A DNA stretch of 6,167 bases from the NCBI GenBank assembly GCA_021827885.1, contig JAKAUD010000214.1, positions 1 to 6,167 of the forward strand, read 5' to 3'. This stretch comes from Thermoplasmata archaeon (GTDB lineage Archaea; Thermoplasmatota; Thermoplasmata; Thermoplasmatales; Thermoplasmataceae). Position 1 is the stretch's first letter, and every line of letters starts with the position of its first letter. Positions 5,969 to 6,167 of the stretch are shown here, in pieces. The notes under the pieces were generated by a model. That model saw nothing but the letters and a program-made list of their open reading frames with translations. It did not search any database and was not told the origin of the DNA. The position numbers were made by a program, and so were the translations under genes.

Positions 5969-6131
5969 GCTAGGGAAAAACAGAGAAAAAGGATGGAAGA
6001 AGAGAGAAAATAGCACCTGTTCTGCCGGTTTTCTGTTTCTTTCAGCAGGAAAATCGCTCAAAGTGAATCCAGCACTGTGTGAATGGAAGATTACTGGGTT
6101 ACTAGAAATCGTTTGAAGTAAATTGTAATAG
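5969..6131. other. Non-coding stretch after the transposase remnant
   Basis: A purine-rich tract (about 5969-6010) is followed by a pyrimidine-rich tract (about 6016-6042). AAACAGAGAA (5978-5987) can pair with TTTTCTGTTT (6029-6038) over ten positions with one G-U pair and a 41-base loop. This could be part of the element's right end or an imperfect terminator. I see no gene; an open frame across 5934-6116 has low-complexity composition and no family features. Confidence 0.25.
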
Positions 6132-6167
6132 CGCGGGGAGAGGGATTCGAACCTTGGCTTTCATATA
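6132..6167 (-). tRNA. tRNA 3' end fragment (T loop and acceptor strand), partial
   Basis: Read on the minus strand, 6153-6132 gives GG, the T loop TTCGAAT (6151-6145), CCCTC (6144-6140, 3' side of the T stem), TCCCCGC (6139-6133, 3' acceptor strand) and discriminator G (6132). No CCA is encoded, as is common in archaea. The 5' side of the T stem would be CAAGG (6156-6152), which pairs with CCCTC at only three of five positions. Homology to a tRNA thus seems to stop within the T stem. Either this is the 3' tip of a tRNA copied by an integrating element, or a real tRNA with an odd T stem continues past the window edge. The anticodon is not visible. Confidence 0.5.

Noticed and set aside
5934..6116. 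60-codon plus-strand frame at the end of the transposase remnant
   Set aside because: It overlaps the transposase C-terminus in another frame and then runs through a low-complexity purine-rich tract.

Overview
The window looks archaeal, most likely a member of the Thermoplasmatota, though this is an inference and not proven. Three things suggest it. The clearest promoter is a TATA-like box about 25 bases before an ATG, as expected for a leaderless archaeal transcript. A tRNA 3' end near the right edge has no encoded CCA. The transposase at the right resembles IS5-family enzymes that I associate with Thermoplasmatales and Methanosarcina. The four main genes are AT-rich, while the right-hand transposase remnant is visibly richer in G and C.

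Layout. Positions 1-276 hold the decayed 3' end of a transposase with an IS3-type integrase core. It is followed by a 5'-truncated group II intron (about 320-779). Its reverse transcriptase/maturase reading frame is broken by at least two frameshifts, but its RNA domain V still folds perfectly on paper and domain VI is plausible. Next come three glycosyltransferase genes on the plus strand (921-1871, 2004-3179, 3192-4214). The last two are 12 bases apart and probably co-transcribed. A FkbM-type methyltransferase gene lies convergent on the minus strand (4360-5220). It has its own TATA-like box and is directly abutted by a small open frame that may be the tail of a lost gene. From 5458 to 5968 there is an internally deleted IS5-family transposase, and at 6132-6153 the 3' end of a tRNA on the minus strand.

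How it fits together. Three different GT-B-fold glycosyltransferases next to a FkbM methyltransferase are what one expects of a variable locus that builds and O-methylates a surface glycan or the glycan of an S-layer protein or glycolipid. The flanking scrap of four different mobile or tRNA-derived sequences suggests a genomic island shaped by insertion and deletion. The first glycosyltransferase lies just after the intron remnant and appears to have lost its proper start. I do not see evidence of a new defence or mobile system. The most unusual points are the startless first glycosyltransferase, the preserved intron RNA core beside a dead maturase, and the partial tRNA.
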